Assembly (NCBI GenBank): GCA_030620095.1
Contig: JAUTXW010000588.1
Coordinates: 69,501-133,500 of the forward strand
Direction: 5' to 3'
DNA: 64,000 nucleotides
Source: Kuschelorhynchus macadamiae
Taxonomy: Eukaryota > Arthropoda > Insecta > Coleoptera > Curculionidae
Part shown: positions 11,690 through 22,850 of the stretch, in pieces
Position numbering within the stretch: position 1 is the stretch's first letter
Layout: the number at the start of each line of letters is the position of its first letter
Program-made: the position numbers and the translations under genes
Notes under the pieces: model-generated
What the model was told of the DNA's origin: nothing
Database searches by the model: none
What the model saw: the letters and a program-made list of their open reading frames with translations, nothing else

Positions 11690-12112
11690 TATAAGTAGTT
11701 TTTTGGTACTGAATTTTTAAACATGTCATTAGGCCGCCATAATAGATTTACACTAAAATTTTACCAGTTTATCCACTTTATTTTGTGAAAATAAATTCAT
11801 TCAATGCGTAGTTTCTTAAAAATGATTTTTTTTACATTTTTTGAGGCCGCTATTTAGTTCCACCATATTGGATTTTTACCAAAATGCAACTATTTCATCA
11901 CATATGACTCTGATTTTTGCTCAAACTTTGAAATCAATCGGATAAGTAGTTTTTGAGCTATGCCGACAGACTGAAGAATGACAGACCGAGAGGCTGACGG
12001 AAATTGAAGAACATGTCTTTCGGGGTCCAGGGTCCCGTAAAAGCAAAGATCTGCAAAAATCTCGGATCTCACGATTACAATACTTCTCTCTTACGAGGGA
12101 AGTAAAAATACG
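11690..12112. repeat. dispersed repeat, copy 1
   Basis: Contains TGACTCTGATTTTTGCTCAA and AATCAATCGGATAAGTAGTT, then CAGGGTCCCGTAAAAGCAAA, and ends in a small inverted pair CTTCTCTC/GAGGGAAG. The last about 100 bp recur in diverged form at 22780-22850. I recall similar sequence scattered in insect genomes but cannot name the family. It lies in the receptor intron. Confidence 0.55.
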
Positions 12113-12472
12113 GAAACGAAAAACATTCTACTATAATTTAGGCCGTTTGGATTATATCCCGATAAAATTCAGCCATCAAGTACCTATTTCTGAGATCTTG
12201 AAAATAAAATCCAATAATATACAGGGTGTATACAAAACTTTATTTACCATCTACAAAAACATTCAGCTTTTTAATAAATATATTTATCTACGACTCCCAC
12301 GATAAAGCATATTTGGCTGTTGGCTACAGCATGACCTAGTAAGGATGCTATGCGGATTAAATCACCTTAAAGCACATTTCACACTCGTGTGTTTGCTGCA
12401 CTCGCCTTCAGCTCGTGACCCCAAACTTCCACAGTTGTATGACATTTTTTTCGACACTTGTTGCACAAAATA

Positions 12473-13960
12473 CTATTTTCTACGATCGCTATATAACTTC
12501 TTCTTTGGCGCTGCAACCCAAATTGAGTCTTGGACTTCTCTATTTTCCTTTTCCATGCGTTTTAATCTGTTGCGGCTCTTATCCAATTTCTGAGGATAAG
12601 CATTTCTTGAGTCTTCCCATCGTAACCTAGGTTTTCCTGCCCATCTCCGGCCATCTGGTAGTGTGTCAATGACCTTCTTTGGGATTCGCTCTACTGGCAT
12701 TCGTTAGACATGGCCGGTCCACTGCAAACGTTTAATTGTAATGAATTGGGATAATTTGGGTTATTTATAGAGTTGGTGTAATTTATGGTTATATTTGATT
12801 CTCTAAATTCCCCCATCATTCGTTGGTCCGTAGATCTTTCTTAGGATTTTTCTCTCAAACATATCCAGCAAATCTGAGGCCCAACTGCTCAACGTCTATC
12901 TTTAGTTTCTATATGTTACCACAGTGCGTATTAGTGTTTTATAGAGTCGCAGCTTGGTGTTTTTGTGGACCTATCGTGACTTCATAATAGGCAGGAGAGA
13001 GGAGAAGGTGCGGGTTCCTCCTGCAATCTTCTTTTGTATTTCTACTAATTCATCATTTGGTTGATGTAATGACAGATCCTAAATATTCAAACTGCTCCAC
13101 TACTTCAAAACTGTAGATTTCCATTTATATATTTTGTCCTAGTATATTTTTTGGCATTCGCCTCTGTGCCATTGGCTTTGCCTTCCCCTCATTGACGCGT
13201 AGTTCCAGTTCCCTAGCCGTTGCTTCCATTATTTGAAACGTTTCTTTAACGGCCGTGACACATCTTCCAATTATGTCAATATTTGTTATATGTGGAAGCC
13301 CTGGTGTCTATTCGCGTTCCTCTGATGACATATTCCTGTGCCATATTGAATAGCATAGGAGCTAGTTCGTCTCCTTGCTCGAGACCTTGTGTAACTTCAA
13401 AAAATTCTGTGAGTGCACCCGCGACCTTGACCCGACAATGTTTTCTTCATTGTGATTCGGACCATTCTCGCCAACTTAGGTGGTATATCAAGGTCGAGGA
13501 GAATCGAATATAGCTTATTGAGATCGATGCTGTCATACGCCTGTATAGAGTGTACAAAAAAACTGGTAGATGTCCACGTCAGATTCCCAGCATTTGTCAG
13601 CTGCTCTTCTAGTTGTGTGCAGTTGGTCCACAGTTGATCGTCCACGACGCAATCCTAACTGATATTCTCTAATGATATCTTTCGAGTGAGTTTCCAGTTC
13701 CTTCTTACACCTGTCAGGATTTTATATGCCGTGCACAGTAGCGATATGCCTCTAGATTTTTGACAGGCTAGCTTATCCACTTTTTTATGGATAGGGCAAA
13801 TAACGCTCTCACTCCATTCGTTCGGCATTTTCTCAAGTTTTCTAAACGTCAATCAATAACGCATGAGTCTCCACCATTCTTAAGCAATTCTCCTGGAAGA
13901 TGGTCAGTCCTGGTGCTTTGTTGTTCTTCGTTATATAAAGTAAACTTTATTTCAAAATTG
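12473..13960 (-). pseudogene. degenerate antisense LINE (RTE-like) remnant
   Basis: Read on the minus strand from about 13860, blocks appear in the order of a LINE reverse transcriptase: EWSESVICPIHKK and SRGISLLCTAYKIL, then RGRSTVDQL, AYDSIDLNKLYSIL, and TQGLEQGDELAPMLFN. Then come TKLRLYKTLIR and, at the 3' end, MPVERIPKKVIDTLPDGRR followed by RWAGKPRLRWED. Stops and frame changes separate them and the catalytic YADD box was not seen. It lies antisense inside the receptor intron. Confidence 0.75.
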
Positions 13961-13965
13961 TGAAA
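13935..13965. repeat. short hairpin in the receptor intron
   Basis: CTTTATTTCA and TGAAATAAAG face each other around a short AT loop. A 10-bp perfect stem in AT-rich DNA could be chance. Confidence 0.35.
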
Positions 13966-14996
13966 TAAAGTACCATTAGTGTGTCATTTTTAACGATTTC
14001 ACGCTATGGAAAGGTTGTTTGTAGATTCAATTGTTATCCACGAATGAATTAGTGAACGTCAATTCCAACATTTGGTTGTTTTATGTCTTACAAGTTAAAA
14101 TTTATTATTATTAACTCAAATACTGCTTATTTCTACTTATTTTGTATAAACATATTTTACTATGACTTATGCTTTTCAAACTATTCTCGAATTATTTGGT
14201 CCACCCTATACACCATATCGATCGCAGAAAAAATGTTTTATGTAACTCATGCATTAAATGACGTTAGTAAAGCCCAAAATAGACTTCGGAGAACAATCTT
14301 GTATTAATATTAACAATAACAAATCCACTGACACCAATTTTATAGACAAACTACATGCGAGATATAGTAAACTTTTGAGAACTAATTTCTGTCTTTTATA
14401 AAACTGTCTAGTATTAAGTTCGTGCTCCTCAGAAGAAGAGTATTAATCATCCACACAAATACCAAACTTCATTTTTAAATAAGTTTATCGTGTTCTAGGG
14501 ATTCAAAAACATCAGAAAAAAACCAACTTGTATTTGTCGAAAATTTTCCCGATCAAAATACTTCCCCTATATTTACAGCCCATATAAAAAGAATATAATG
14601 TGTGGGCTGTTTTACAGGGAACTGAAAATACTCCTCATTGATTACTTATCCTATTATTTTTCAACACGAGAGATTCATTGTGGCTCATCAAGTTGCAATT
14701 TTCGTTCATAATTCCCCTGAATAAAAAAAAAACGGCGAACACGTCAAATTTCTTTAGTTTTCTTGTATATAAATATATATTTTTTACTATACAGGGTAGC
14801 CCTAAGGGGATACAGGGTAGCTCTACGGGAATAAAACTCTTGAAAACGAATACATTTTTTATTTAAAAAACGGCTGTTTAAATAAAAGAATGTGTCAAAT
14901 GTATCTTATTTTTTGCACATAACTTTTTTTCTATTTACTATATAGGGTACTCTTTGGGGGATTAATGGTTATCTTTACATTTCATTTATTTTTTAG
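13966..14996 (+). other. 3' part of receptor intron
   Basis: AT-rich. Two short direct copies of ACAGGGTAGC occur near 14793 and 14812. The intron ends in a pyrimidine-rich TTTATTTTTTAG acceptor at 14996. Confidence 0.6.
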
Positions 14997-15278
14997 GGCC
15001 AAGCAGCAGTGGCGGCTTTCGCAGGTGAAAATCTAGAAGAAGAAGGATACCGAACATTACGAATATGTTTCACTATTCTCAACCAACTTAGAGGAAAACA
15101 AACTAAAGACGACTATTTATTAGAGAATAGGCTGAATTATATATTAGATCTAAGTAAATCAAGGAAAATTTGCATTCATGCCGGGGGATTTTTCACTGTG
15201 GACTGGGGTATTCTTGGATCTATAACTTCCACAATTGCTACATATTCTATAGTTATTATTCAGTTTATTAACAAGTAA
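14997..15278 (+). CDS. insect gustatory receptor, exon 2
   Basis: This exon encodes residues 315-407 and the stop. It opens in phase 0 with GQAAVAAFAGENLEEEGYRT, the intracellular loop before the last membrane pass, then the seventh hydrophobic segment. It ends with TYSIVIIQF (residues 396-404), an exact match to the TYhhhhhQF signature at the C-terminus of insect gustatory receptors, three residues before the stop. A poly(A) signal AATAAA at 15488-15493 lies about 210 bp downstream. A single last intron matches the phase-0 introns typical of this family. The gene converges on the HIG1-domain gene. Confidence 0.88.
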   Translation, partial: GQAAVAAFAGENLEEEGYRTLRICFTILNQLRGKQTKDDYLLENRLNYILDLSKSRKICIHAGGFFTVDWGILGSITSTIATYSIVIIQFINK

Positions 15279-15639
15279 TATTTACAAAATTTTATGCACT
15301 CTAGGACGAAAAACAGATTATGAAACATGCGTCACGACCTTTTTATCAAAAAAAAAAAAAATTTTTTTGCACTTTCTTTAACCTTTTGCATTTATTTTCT
15401 AACTTATAGCTTTTTCTCTAATACCAAAGCAGTCTTAACAGTATACAATTTATTATAACATAGATACAAATAATCCCGAATGTCCAAAATAAAGTGTTTT
15501 AGCCTTTAGGTTTACATTATGTTTATCTTGTTACAGGTCCTTGTAAATTATTTCATACTTTAGAAATAACTAATATTAATAAAAACTCACGTAAATTCGT
15601 TTACTTGCCATATATATAATATATACTACGTTTTGACAT

Positions 15640-16450
15640 TACTTAAAAAAATTTGTTGATTACATTTTTTGTTGTGTCAAATATAATAAATGCGATGAGA
15701 ATATTCAAATTTTTAATGATTATAATCCAAATGTACAATTTACATTAGAGAAAGGAACTAACCAAGGTCTTCCCTTTTTAGATACAAATGTCATAAAATT
15801 TGAAAATAATAAATTAATTACAGATTGGTATGTCAAATCTACCAGTTCTAGGCATATTAACTATAAGTCATATCATAATAACAAAATGAAAATTAATTTA
15901 ATATAAAATTTAAAAAATAGAAATGAACAATTAGTACACCCAATGTTAAAACAAAAAAATATCAGAATCCTAAAAACAAATTTTACTAGAAAACTCATGC
16001 CCAATTAAACTAAAAAGGTATTGTACAATACTAGAAATAATAACATCCTTAACGAAAATAATCATGAAAGGAATAATATAATAAATGGTTTACTTTTTGA
16101 TTTAATTCCCTCAAAATTTGAGTCCTAGGATAATTAAAATGTTTAAAACAGAAAATATAAAGATAGCACAACGTAATGTTAAAACTATTGGTATTATGTA
16201 TAAGAAATTAAAAGATAAAGATCATGTTTTAAACCAGTATAATTGCATTTATTCCATTCCTTGTTGAAATTGCGATAAAAAATACATATAAAAATTGTAT
16301 ACACTGAACGTACCACTAGCAAAAGACTTTTTTTTTAAAGGACCGAAATACATAAAAAGTTCACAAGGAACAAAAAAACCGATATCGAAAACTTAAGTTC
16401 CACTTATTCTTGTATTTTAAATTTAAATGACGAATAATTCCCTAAAAATC
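15640..16450 (+). pseudogene. Penelope-like element remnant
   Basis: From about 15650 the frame reads FVDYIFCCV, a decayed YVDDIF reverse transcriptase box, then GLPFLDTNVIKFENN and TDWYVKSTSSRHINY, the block that distinguishes Penelope-type reverse transcriptases. Further on, near 16200-16270, come YKKLKDKDHVLNQYNCIYSIPC and a degenerate NCDKKYI, corresponding to the start of the GIY-YIG endonuclease. The 5' half is missing and several stops interrupt the rest. The hAT element at 16703 lies in its 3' flank. Confidence 0.8.
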
Positions 16451-16702
16451 ATAAATACTTCATTTTCTAATTACCTCCTCCAATATTTTGTTCCGTATAC
16501 TGTATAACATGTTATCTAGTTTCCGTTTTTTATATTATACATTTGATATATTTAACCTATTTCTGTCATTATTATTTGATAGAAAAACAATTGGTTTTAA
16601 ATTGCTTATTTCTTGTCAAATAATGTCAAAATTTTAATAGTCCAATTTGATATTTTCTGAAAATTCCCTCAAAATTGTCTCTGCTCTTTAATTAGCGGAA
16701 AT

Positions 16703-18890
16703 CAGTGGCGGTTATTCAGGTGAAGTAGATGAAGTACTACTTCACCAGGAAAAATAAACAAGGAAACATCTAACTATATTTATTATATATCTCTTAAAAT
16801 TTAAGTTTTTACATTCATTTATTCACCTAATTGGCATCTCGAATAAATATTTTACTTGACCGTTGGCGGCATGTCTTTTTAAAGCTTTCAATCGAACTTA
16901 TCGGTTAAATGGAGTAATCGATGGAAGGAACAAGATCAAAGTTTTAATCGTCATCCTGGTTTTCGGCGTACAAATAGTTATGTAGTAGTCAAATATTATA
17001 AAAATTGTTTTGCAGGCCTTGTTTACTAGTTTCCAAGAAATATTCAGTGTGGAATAAGGAAGGATTTGCAGGTATGTTAAATATATAAATGTCTTTACAT
17101 AAACATGAAGACTCGGCGGGGCATTTAAAATGTGATTTAATGCTAAAAACACTTGTAAAAAATCAAAGCACTACAGCTGACGCTTTAAAAGAAAATGCTA
17201 AACTATATAAAATACATTTTAACGAAAACGTCCGATTAAATAGATTATTTATGTGCTTGGTAATTGACGCAGTTTTGTACCTTGCAAAACAAGAGTTAAG
17301 TCTTTCACGGCCATGATGGGAGCAGCGAGTCAATAAATATGGGGAATTTTAAAAAGCTTTTAGGTTTATGTATATCGAGAAGTTCCCAAGAATGAAAAGA
17401 TCATTACGAAAAAATTAAAAATGTTTTTACTGGTGACTCGAAAACTATTCAAAACGAAATAATTGAATGCATTTCTGATTATTTAAATCATCATGTAAAA
17501 AATGGAATAATGAACACACAGTTTTTTTTCTGTGCAAGTGGATGACACCACTAATATTACTCAAACCTCCCAATGCTCCATAATTTTAAGATACGTTAAT
17601 TCAGAAGGTTCAGTAGTCGAGAGATTCTTAGGATAATATAATGTCAGCTCTGATAGAACGTCGGAGAATTTATATTCTCTATTGGATCAAATTTTGGACC
17701 AATTTGGCTATAAACATAAATTAATAGGGCAACGTTACGATGGCGCAAGTGTGATGTCTGGCCATCTAAATGGCCTTCAAAAAAAAAAGAAAAAGCGCCG
17801 CAGGCTGTATTTGTCCATTGTCTCGCACATCGTCTTAACCTTGTGATGCAAAATAAAAATATTTCTAAATGTCGAATTTTTTTTGCAAGCCTTAGTGGTA
17901 TTCCCTCATTTTTTCATCACTCAGGCAAACGAACGTATGCTCTTACATCTGCATCTACGAGGCGTATACCAACCATTACAGAAACTCGTTGGTCTTCAAA
18001 TTCGAAGTTAGTAAATATGATTGTTCAAGTTGCGTTCTTCAAAAAAAAAATCGCTCGACATTCATTTTTGCATATCCAATATAAAACGCTGTCGTGAGGC
18101 GCTCTGGAAAAAAAGAAATGAACATTTTCTTAATTTCATGTTTCATAAAGCAAATTCTATTACAGAAATAAATCATTACAAACGTGAGCTTGCTAAGCTT
18201 TCACCTGAAGAAATTAGGGCTAAGTATAGAACCCTTTTTTATGAAATATTGGACCATATTTTAATAGAAATGACACTAAGCTTTCAAGACTGTGAAAAAC
18301 TTACATTTTTATGTTTGGCAGATCTGCTAAATTTTCCGAATATAGTTAAAATTTTCCGACTGGCCCGTTTGAAAATTTGTTACAGTTATATGGGGAAATA
18401 TTTTCAAAAAGTCAACGACTTAAAAATGAGCTTAGTCTTATTTTTGCCAATGACAGTAATTGAAATATATCGCTGCAAGGGCAAGTGAAAAAATTTAATG
18501 AAAATAAAGATATTTTAACCAAATCATATAAAGTTTTTTCCCTTATTTTGACAATACCGTAAACAAGTGCTTCAGTTCTTGCCTCAAACGTGTAAAAATT
18601 TATTTAAGAAATACAATATCTCAAGAAAGACTTACTTCTCTACGCAATATTTCAATTCAAAAGGAATTTCTGGAGGAGATTAGGGCAACTCATCCATTTT
18701 ATGAGGATGTTATTAATAAATTTGCTGCTATGAAGGATAGGAGAATTGATTTAGTATACAAAATTTAGGTAAGTCGTAAAAAAATATTCTACCCCCTCCA
18801 CATATAAAAAAAATTCTAGAAAAAAAATTATTGCGATATTTTCTTGCTTTATTTGCACTTCACTTACTTTTTCCCCGCGAGCCGCCACTG
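16703..18890 (+). mobile_element. hAT transposon with 8-bp target duplication
   Basis: A 2188-bp element bounded by CAGTGGCGG at 16703 and CCGCCACTG ending at 18890. The flanks GCGGAAAT (16695-16702) and GTGGAAAT (18891-18898) match at 7 of 8 positions. Just inside the left end is a subterminal hairpin (GAAGTA-GATGAAG-TACTTC). The ends, the length of the duplication and the encoded transposase all agree on hAT. Another copy of this terminus is at 59690-59727. Confidence 0.9.
17080..18770 (+). pseudogene. hAT transposase (ZMYM1/TTF-type), broken
   Basis: Pieces in order: HEDSAGHLKCDLML and LIDAVLYLAKQEL-like sequence at 17089-17316 (region before the catalytic core); SVQVDDTTNITQ and SIILRYVNSEGSVVERFLG at about 17530-17635; QRYDGASVMSGHLNGLQ at about 17735-17785; VHCLAHRLNLVMQ at about 17810-17850, continuing in 17843-18097; and EFLEEIRATHPFYEDVINKF with KDRRIDLVYK at about 18660-18765, the C-terminal dimerisation side. 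Stops and frameshifts, including one at an A-run near 17780, break the frame, so the transposase is inactive. Confidence 0.8.
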
Positions 18891-18898
18891 GTGGAAAT

Positions 18899-19502
18899 AC
18901 TTTATAATCGTAAAAAAAGTCCTACATTTTCTAATAATTATGTTATTATAGAGCCTTAAAGAAGAAATGAATGATTTCGAAAGCTTGGCTATTAGAAAGT
19001 AAATGTACTATAGACTTTTTGGCCGAATCCCTGTTATTTTTTTATACTATAAAGATACAACAAATCACACACCTCTTTAAGATACCAGAAAATGGTAAAA
19101 GCACTTATCGCTTTAGCTCCTTGGTTATTGGCGCCCTTTAAGAAAGTGCTGTTCTGTTATGTTGAAGTTTCTATTCTATGGTGGTGGTTTTGACCTTTGT
19201 AATAATAACGATTGCCTTTCATTTTAAATGTCCCTCTTTGATCTCATAAAATGTTACAGAAGATGAAGTGCTAAGCCTTGGCCACAATGTCTTATTCTCA
19301 GTATCATTACTGGTCCTTTGACTGTATAAAATTATATAATAAAACAAAAATATATATAAAACTGTAGTCACTGCTACCCAAACACATTTTTAGAGCACTT
19401 TCCACATAATGCTGATTTCTAAAAAGAAAGACTAAACGAAGTATCTTAATATTTTTTGTATTTCCTCCTTCCCTCTACCACAGCCTGGTTTATACATATA
19501 AT
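18899..19502. other. Penelope 3' flank and unassigned sequence
   Basis: The sequence after the hAT element probably resumes the interrupted Penelope-like copy. At 18954-18984 a GAAAT/ATTTC stem followed by GAAAGC resembles a decayed hammerhead core. The rest is unassigned. Confidence 0.35.
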
Positions 19503-19701
19503 TTTATTTTTGTCAAATAACTATACGCTTAAATACATTTTTGAAAGTTTCTTCCACCATATTCCTTCATACAAGCAGATCTATTACTTTCTTGTCTAAT
19601 TGAAACTATATTTTGTAATAAGACTGTGTTATATAATTTACTATTTACAAAATTTTAAAACAAAACAATCTAATTTGGACTAGAACATGTAGAAGACATA
19701 T
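19503..19701 (-). other. probable 3' UTR of the HIG1-domain gene
   Basis: Follows the stop codon on the minus strand. An AATAAA on the minus strand (TTTATT at 19503-19508) is about 195 bp downstream of the stop and could direct polyadenylation. Confidence 0.5.
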
Positions 19702-19859
19702 TTACTTTGAAAAACCATAAACGTATCCAGATACAATAGCTAAAATTGTAAATCCTTGAGCTGCAACTCTAGTTCTCATCATATACTGTGACATTTTCTT
19801 TTTTCCCAATCTAAAACTCCACATGCCATAACCAAGCGCCGCTGAAGTTGCAGCTGCAC
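19702..19859 (-). CDS. HIG1-domain protein (HIGD2A-like), exon 2
   Basis: Codons from the split Gly to the stop. On the minus strand a TTATTTTATTTCAG acceptor opens the exon with GT, which completes the G left by exon 1. The 51 residues after that Gly include ALGYGMWSFRLGKKKMSQYM, MRTRVAAQGFTILAIV and a C-terminal GYVYGFSK. This is the core of the HIG1 domain: two short membrane helices linked by a basic loop with the conserved RTR-AAQG motif. Proteins of this family sit in the mitochondrial inner membrane and assist cytochrome c oxidase and supercomplex assembly. The frame is intact. A LINE fragment begins only about 45 bp upstream of the acceptor. Confidence 0.88.
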
Positions 19860-19904
19860 CTGAAATAAAATAATACAACATGGCTTTACTTGAATAAGAG
19901 CACA

Positions 19905-20545
19905 GAGACTGTATTATGCGAATTCAAAGAATAATTGCCGAATCTACAGAGAATATTTAGAGACATCTCTTGTGCCTTTGACGTAGTTGATCATGACCTG
20001 CTACTCTCCAAATTATTTCTATATGGGGTAAGTGGAAACAAGTCAAAATCAGTCAATCAGGGTCTGTTTTGGGGTTTCTTTCTGTTTTTTGATCTTTGCA
20101 AACAATCTGTCATTCTACATTCCGAGTGCATCAACGAATGTATTTGTACCTTCATATGCTAAAGATACTAATATTTTGATAGTTAATAAAAGTTTATATT
20201 CACTAAACGCAATAGCAGATGTAGTAAGTTATCACTGTGGTGTGAGAAAAATGAACTCAATTTAATCCAAGAAAAAACTGCATTAGTACATTTTTCGATG
20301 CGATCTAATAGTAGTAGCTTAGATTTATTTCAAGACTCAGAATTACAATTGAAACTAGTCGATATACCTTAACTGTTACTCTGTTATGGACTTAATTTCA
20401 TGTTTAAGCATTGTGGCATAGAAGTGGTTTTAACACTACACTATGCAAAAATTCAGTCAAGGATTAAGTACGGCATATTAAATTGGGGTATAACTAGTCG
20501 TATTAATAGTTTTCCTTTTAAAAAAATATGCTGTCAAACTGGTTT
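19905..20545 (+). pseudogene. LINE reverse transcriptase fragment
   Basis: RDISCAFDVVDHDLLLSKL at about 19960 is the first catalytic block of a Jockey/CR1-like reverse transcriptase. A frame change follows, then GPFLFLIFANNLSF-type sequence (20032-20265) and, near 20455, QSRIKYGILNWGITSRI, the block after the palm. It is short and heavily decayed. Confidence 0.65.
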
Positions 20546-21439
20546 CAGGGTTAGGTTATAGGTAATCTTGCCGATTAGGGAACTTAAAAACACAATTTTT
20601 CAGTTAAAAAAACGTTTTTTAGATATTCGTTTTCAAGATAGAAATAAAGATCAGATAAACGAAAGATATGCGCTGTATGATATTATGAAAATAAGGAATA
20701 ATCGTAACTCAAATATAACTATACTTAAAAAGAAAATGGCGAAGAAATTTAAAAAACTACGAAAATGTTAGAATGTGCGAAATCAGTATTTGAGGAAAAA
20801 TTTGCAAAAAAAACATTAATCAAGAAAAAATTCAAAGACTAACTAGTTCTTTAAATGTTAGGGTGAAGCCAAAGGAAAACTGCCTCTTAAAACAAGATAT
20901 CACAAGTGAAGAAATGTCTCGTATCCCAAAGGAAGCGAAAAAGAAAAAATGCCCGGAATAGACGGTTTATCGTACGAATTCTATTTGAGATTTTTTGAAG
21001 ACATGGGCGATGAAATTGCCTTGCTCTTTAATAAAATATTTAAAAACGGTGAACGGCCACTAAAGGAATTCGGGAAAGGTGTCATAACATTAACACCGAA
21101 AATAAAAAATTCGAACACTCTTGGTCAGTTTCGACCAATCACCTTACTAAACGCTGATTATAAACTGCTAACTAAAACTATCGCTAAACGTTTTAAAGAT
21201 AACTGCAATAACTTAATATCAAGTAGAACAACCTTGTGGTACTATAGTCAAAAGCAGTGTTATCGTGCGGTTTTCTTTTATTACGTGTAATCATATCCTC
21301 CGCATAAAATCCGGAAGATGAATTAGATAGACCTATGATATTTTCATATGAAAAAAGAAGATAAACATATAAATATCAGCAGTTGCAAAAATCTTTGAGC
21401 GATGTCACTTCAACGTCAGATTGACAAGTCAGTGACAAA

Positions 21440-22722
21440 ATGAGTAATAGAAAACAATTTTCAGGTTTTTTGCATCGACAAGCGAAAAAAATGGTATTAA
21501 ATCTAATAAAATATTACGAAACTGAATATTCACCGTCCAATATCCAGGAGACAGTAGCAAAAGCTCTGTGAATCGGTATAAGGACTGTGCAGAAAATTGT
21601 GCATGAAAAAAAAGCATAATTTACTACCGAAGAAGATTAAGAAATGTACACGAAAAAGCCAAAGACAGAAGACTTAAGTGACAATGTAAAAATGGATGTT
21701 CGTAATGCAATTTACGATTTATACATATCAAAAACTAATATAACCCTAAGTTTTAAAAGAAGCTTTAAAAAATCGAGGCCTATTGGAAAATGGACTAAAA
21801 TCGTTGTCAAAATTAATAAAAATGTTGGGTTTTCGTTATAAAAAGGACTGTAATCAAAGATTTTTATGCGAGTTGCCACATATAGCAAGTCAGCGTATCC
21901 AGTTTTAAAAGAAATATACGGAAAATGTTAATTCTAAATTTAGAAAAGTGGTATTTTTAGACGAGACTTGGATATTTTCTAATGGAAGTGGTTCGAAATC
22001 TTGGCAGGACGAGTCTGTAAAAAGTGTCAAGAGAAAAAAGGGATGTGGGACGGGAAAACGGTTCATCATTTTGCATGCAGGTTCTTCAACAGGATTTCTC
22101 CCAGGTGCAAGTATACTGTTTTCTTCAACATGCAAAAGTATGGACTACCATGATAATATGAACTGTGAACTGTTTGAAAAGTGGTTAAAAGAACAACTGA
22201 TTCTAAATTTAGATGCTCCATCTTTAATCATTCTGGACAATGCATCTTATCATTCAAGAATCTTAAATAAACAACCTACTTCATCCTGGAAGAGAAGTGA
22301 TATTTATGACTGGCTAATAAAACAAAAACAAAATCCTTTACCCAATATGCTGAAACTAGAACTTTTTTTAATGGCAAAATCTATTAAAAAACCAACAATA
22401 TATGCCGTAGATGAAATATTACGGGAAAATGGACATGAGGTTTTACCACTGCCGCCATACCATTGCCAGTTTAACGCAATAGAATTAAATGGGCTGGGGC
22501 AAAATCAATTAAGAAAAACACGTGAACGATGGTCTTACATCAGATGAAGTGCAAATTGTTTGGCAAGATTCATTAAATTATATCACGCCGGCGTACTGGA
22601 AGAAATGTGTGGAACATACGGAGAAATTAATATGGGATTGGTGGAATCGAGAACGAGTTCTAGATGTCGAAATAGCACCTAGGATCATTGCGCCATTTGA
22701 GGACGACTCAGAAGATGAGGAC
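21440..22722 (+). pseudogene. DDE transposase of element 1, broken
   Basis: ATG 21440 starts a helix-turn-helix region (about 21440-21620) interrupted by stops. The frame at 21948-22547 carries VFLDETWIF (first catalytic Asp), IILDNASYHS (second Asp) and LPPYHCQFNAIELNGLG (catalytic Glu). I count 81 residues between the second Asp and the Glu, far more than the 34-39 usual in Tc1/mariner families. The C-terminal part shifts to the frame at 22522-22722, ending in acidic DDSEDEDLY that runs into an AT repeat. It resembles the DD82E group reported as Sailor, from memory. Not functional in this copy. Confidence 0.75.
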
Positions 22723-22729
22723 TTATATA

Positions 22730-22733
<4 letters not shown>

Positions 22734-22776
<43 letters not shown>
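22734..22776. repeat. (AT)n microsatellite
   Basis: Pure AT run at the 3' end of the transposase frame. The Tyr-Ile tail that it would encode is not natural protein sequence. Confidence 0.97.
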
Positions 22777-22778
<2 letters not shown>

Positions 22779-22779
22779 A

Positions 22780-22850
22780 GAAAACATGTTTTCCGGCATC
22801 TAGGGACCCTTAAACGTAAAGATCTGAAAAAATCTCACAAGGGAAGTAAT
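22780..22850. repeat. dispersed repeat, copy 2 (3' end only)
   Basis: AACATGTTTTCCGG, CTAGGGACCC, CGTAAAGATCTG, AAAAATCTCA and AAGGGAAGTAA occur in the same order as in 12010-12112, with about 70-80 percent identity by eye. This is the second copy of an unidentified family. Confidence 0.55.
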
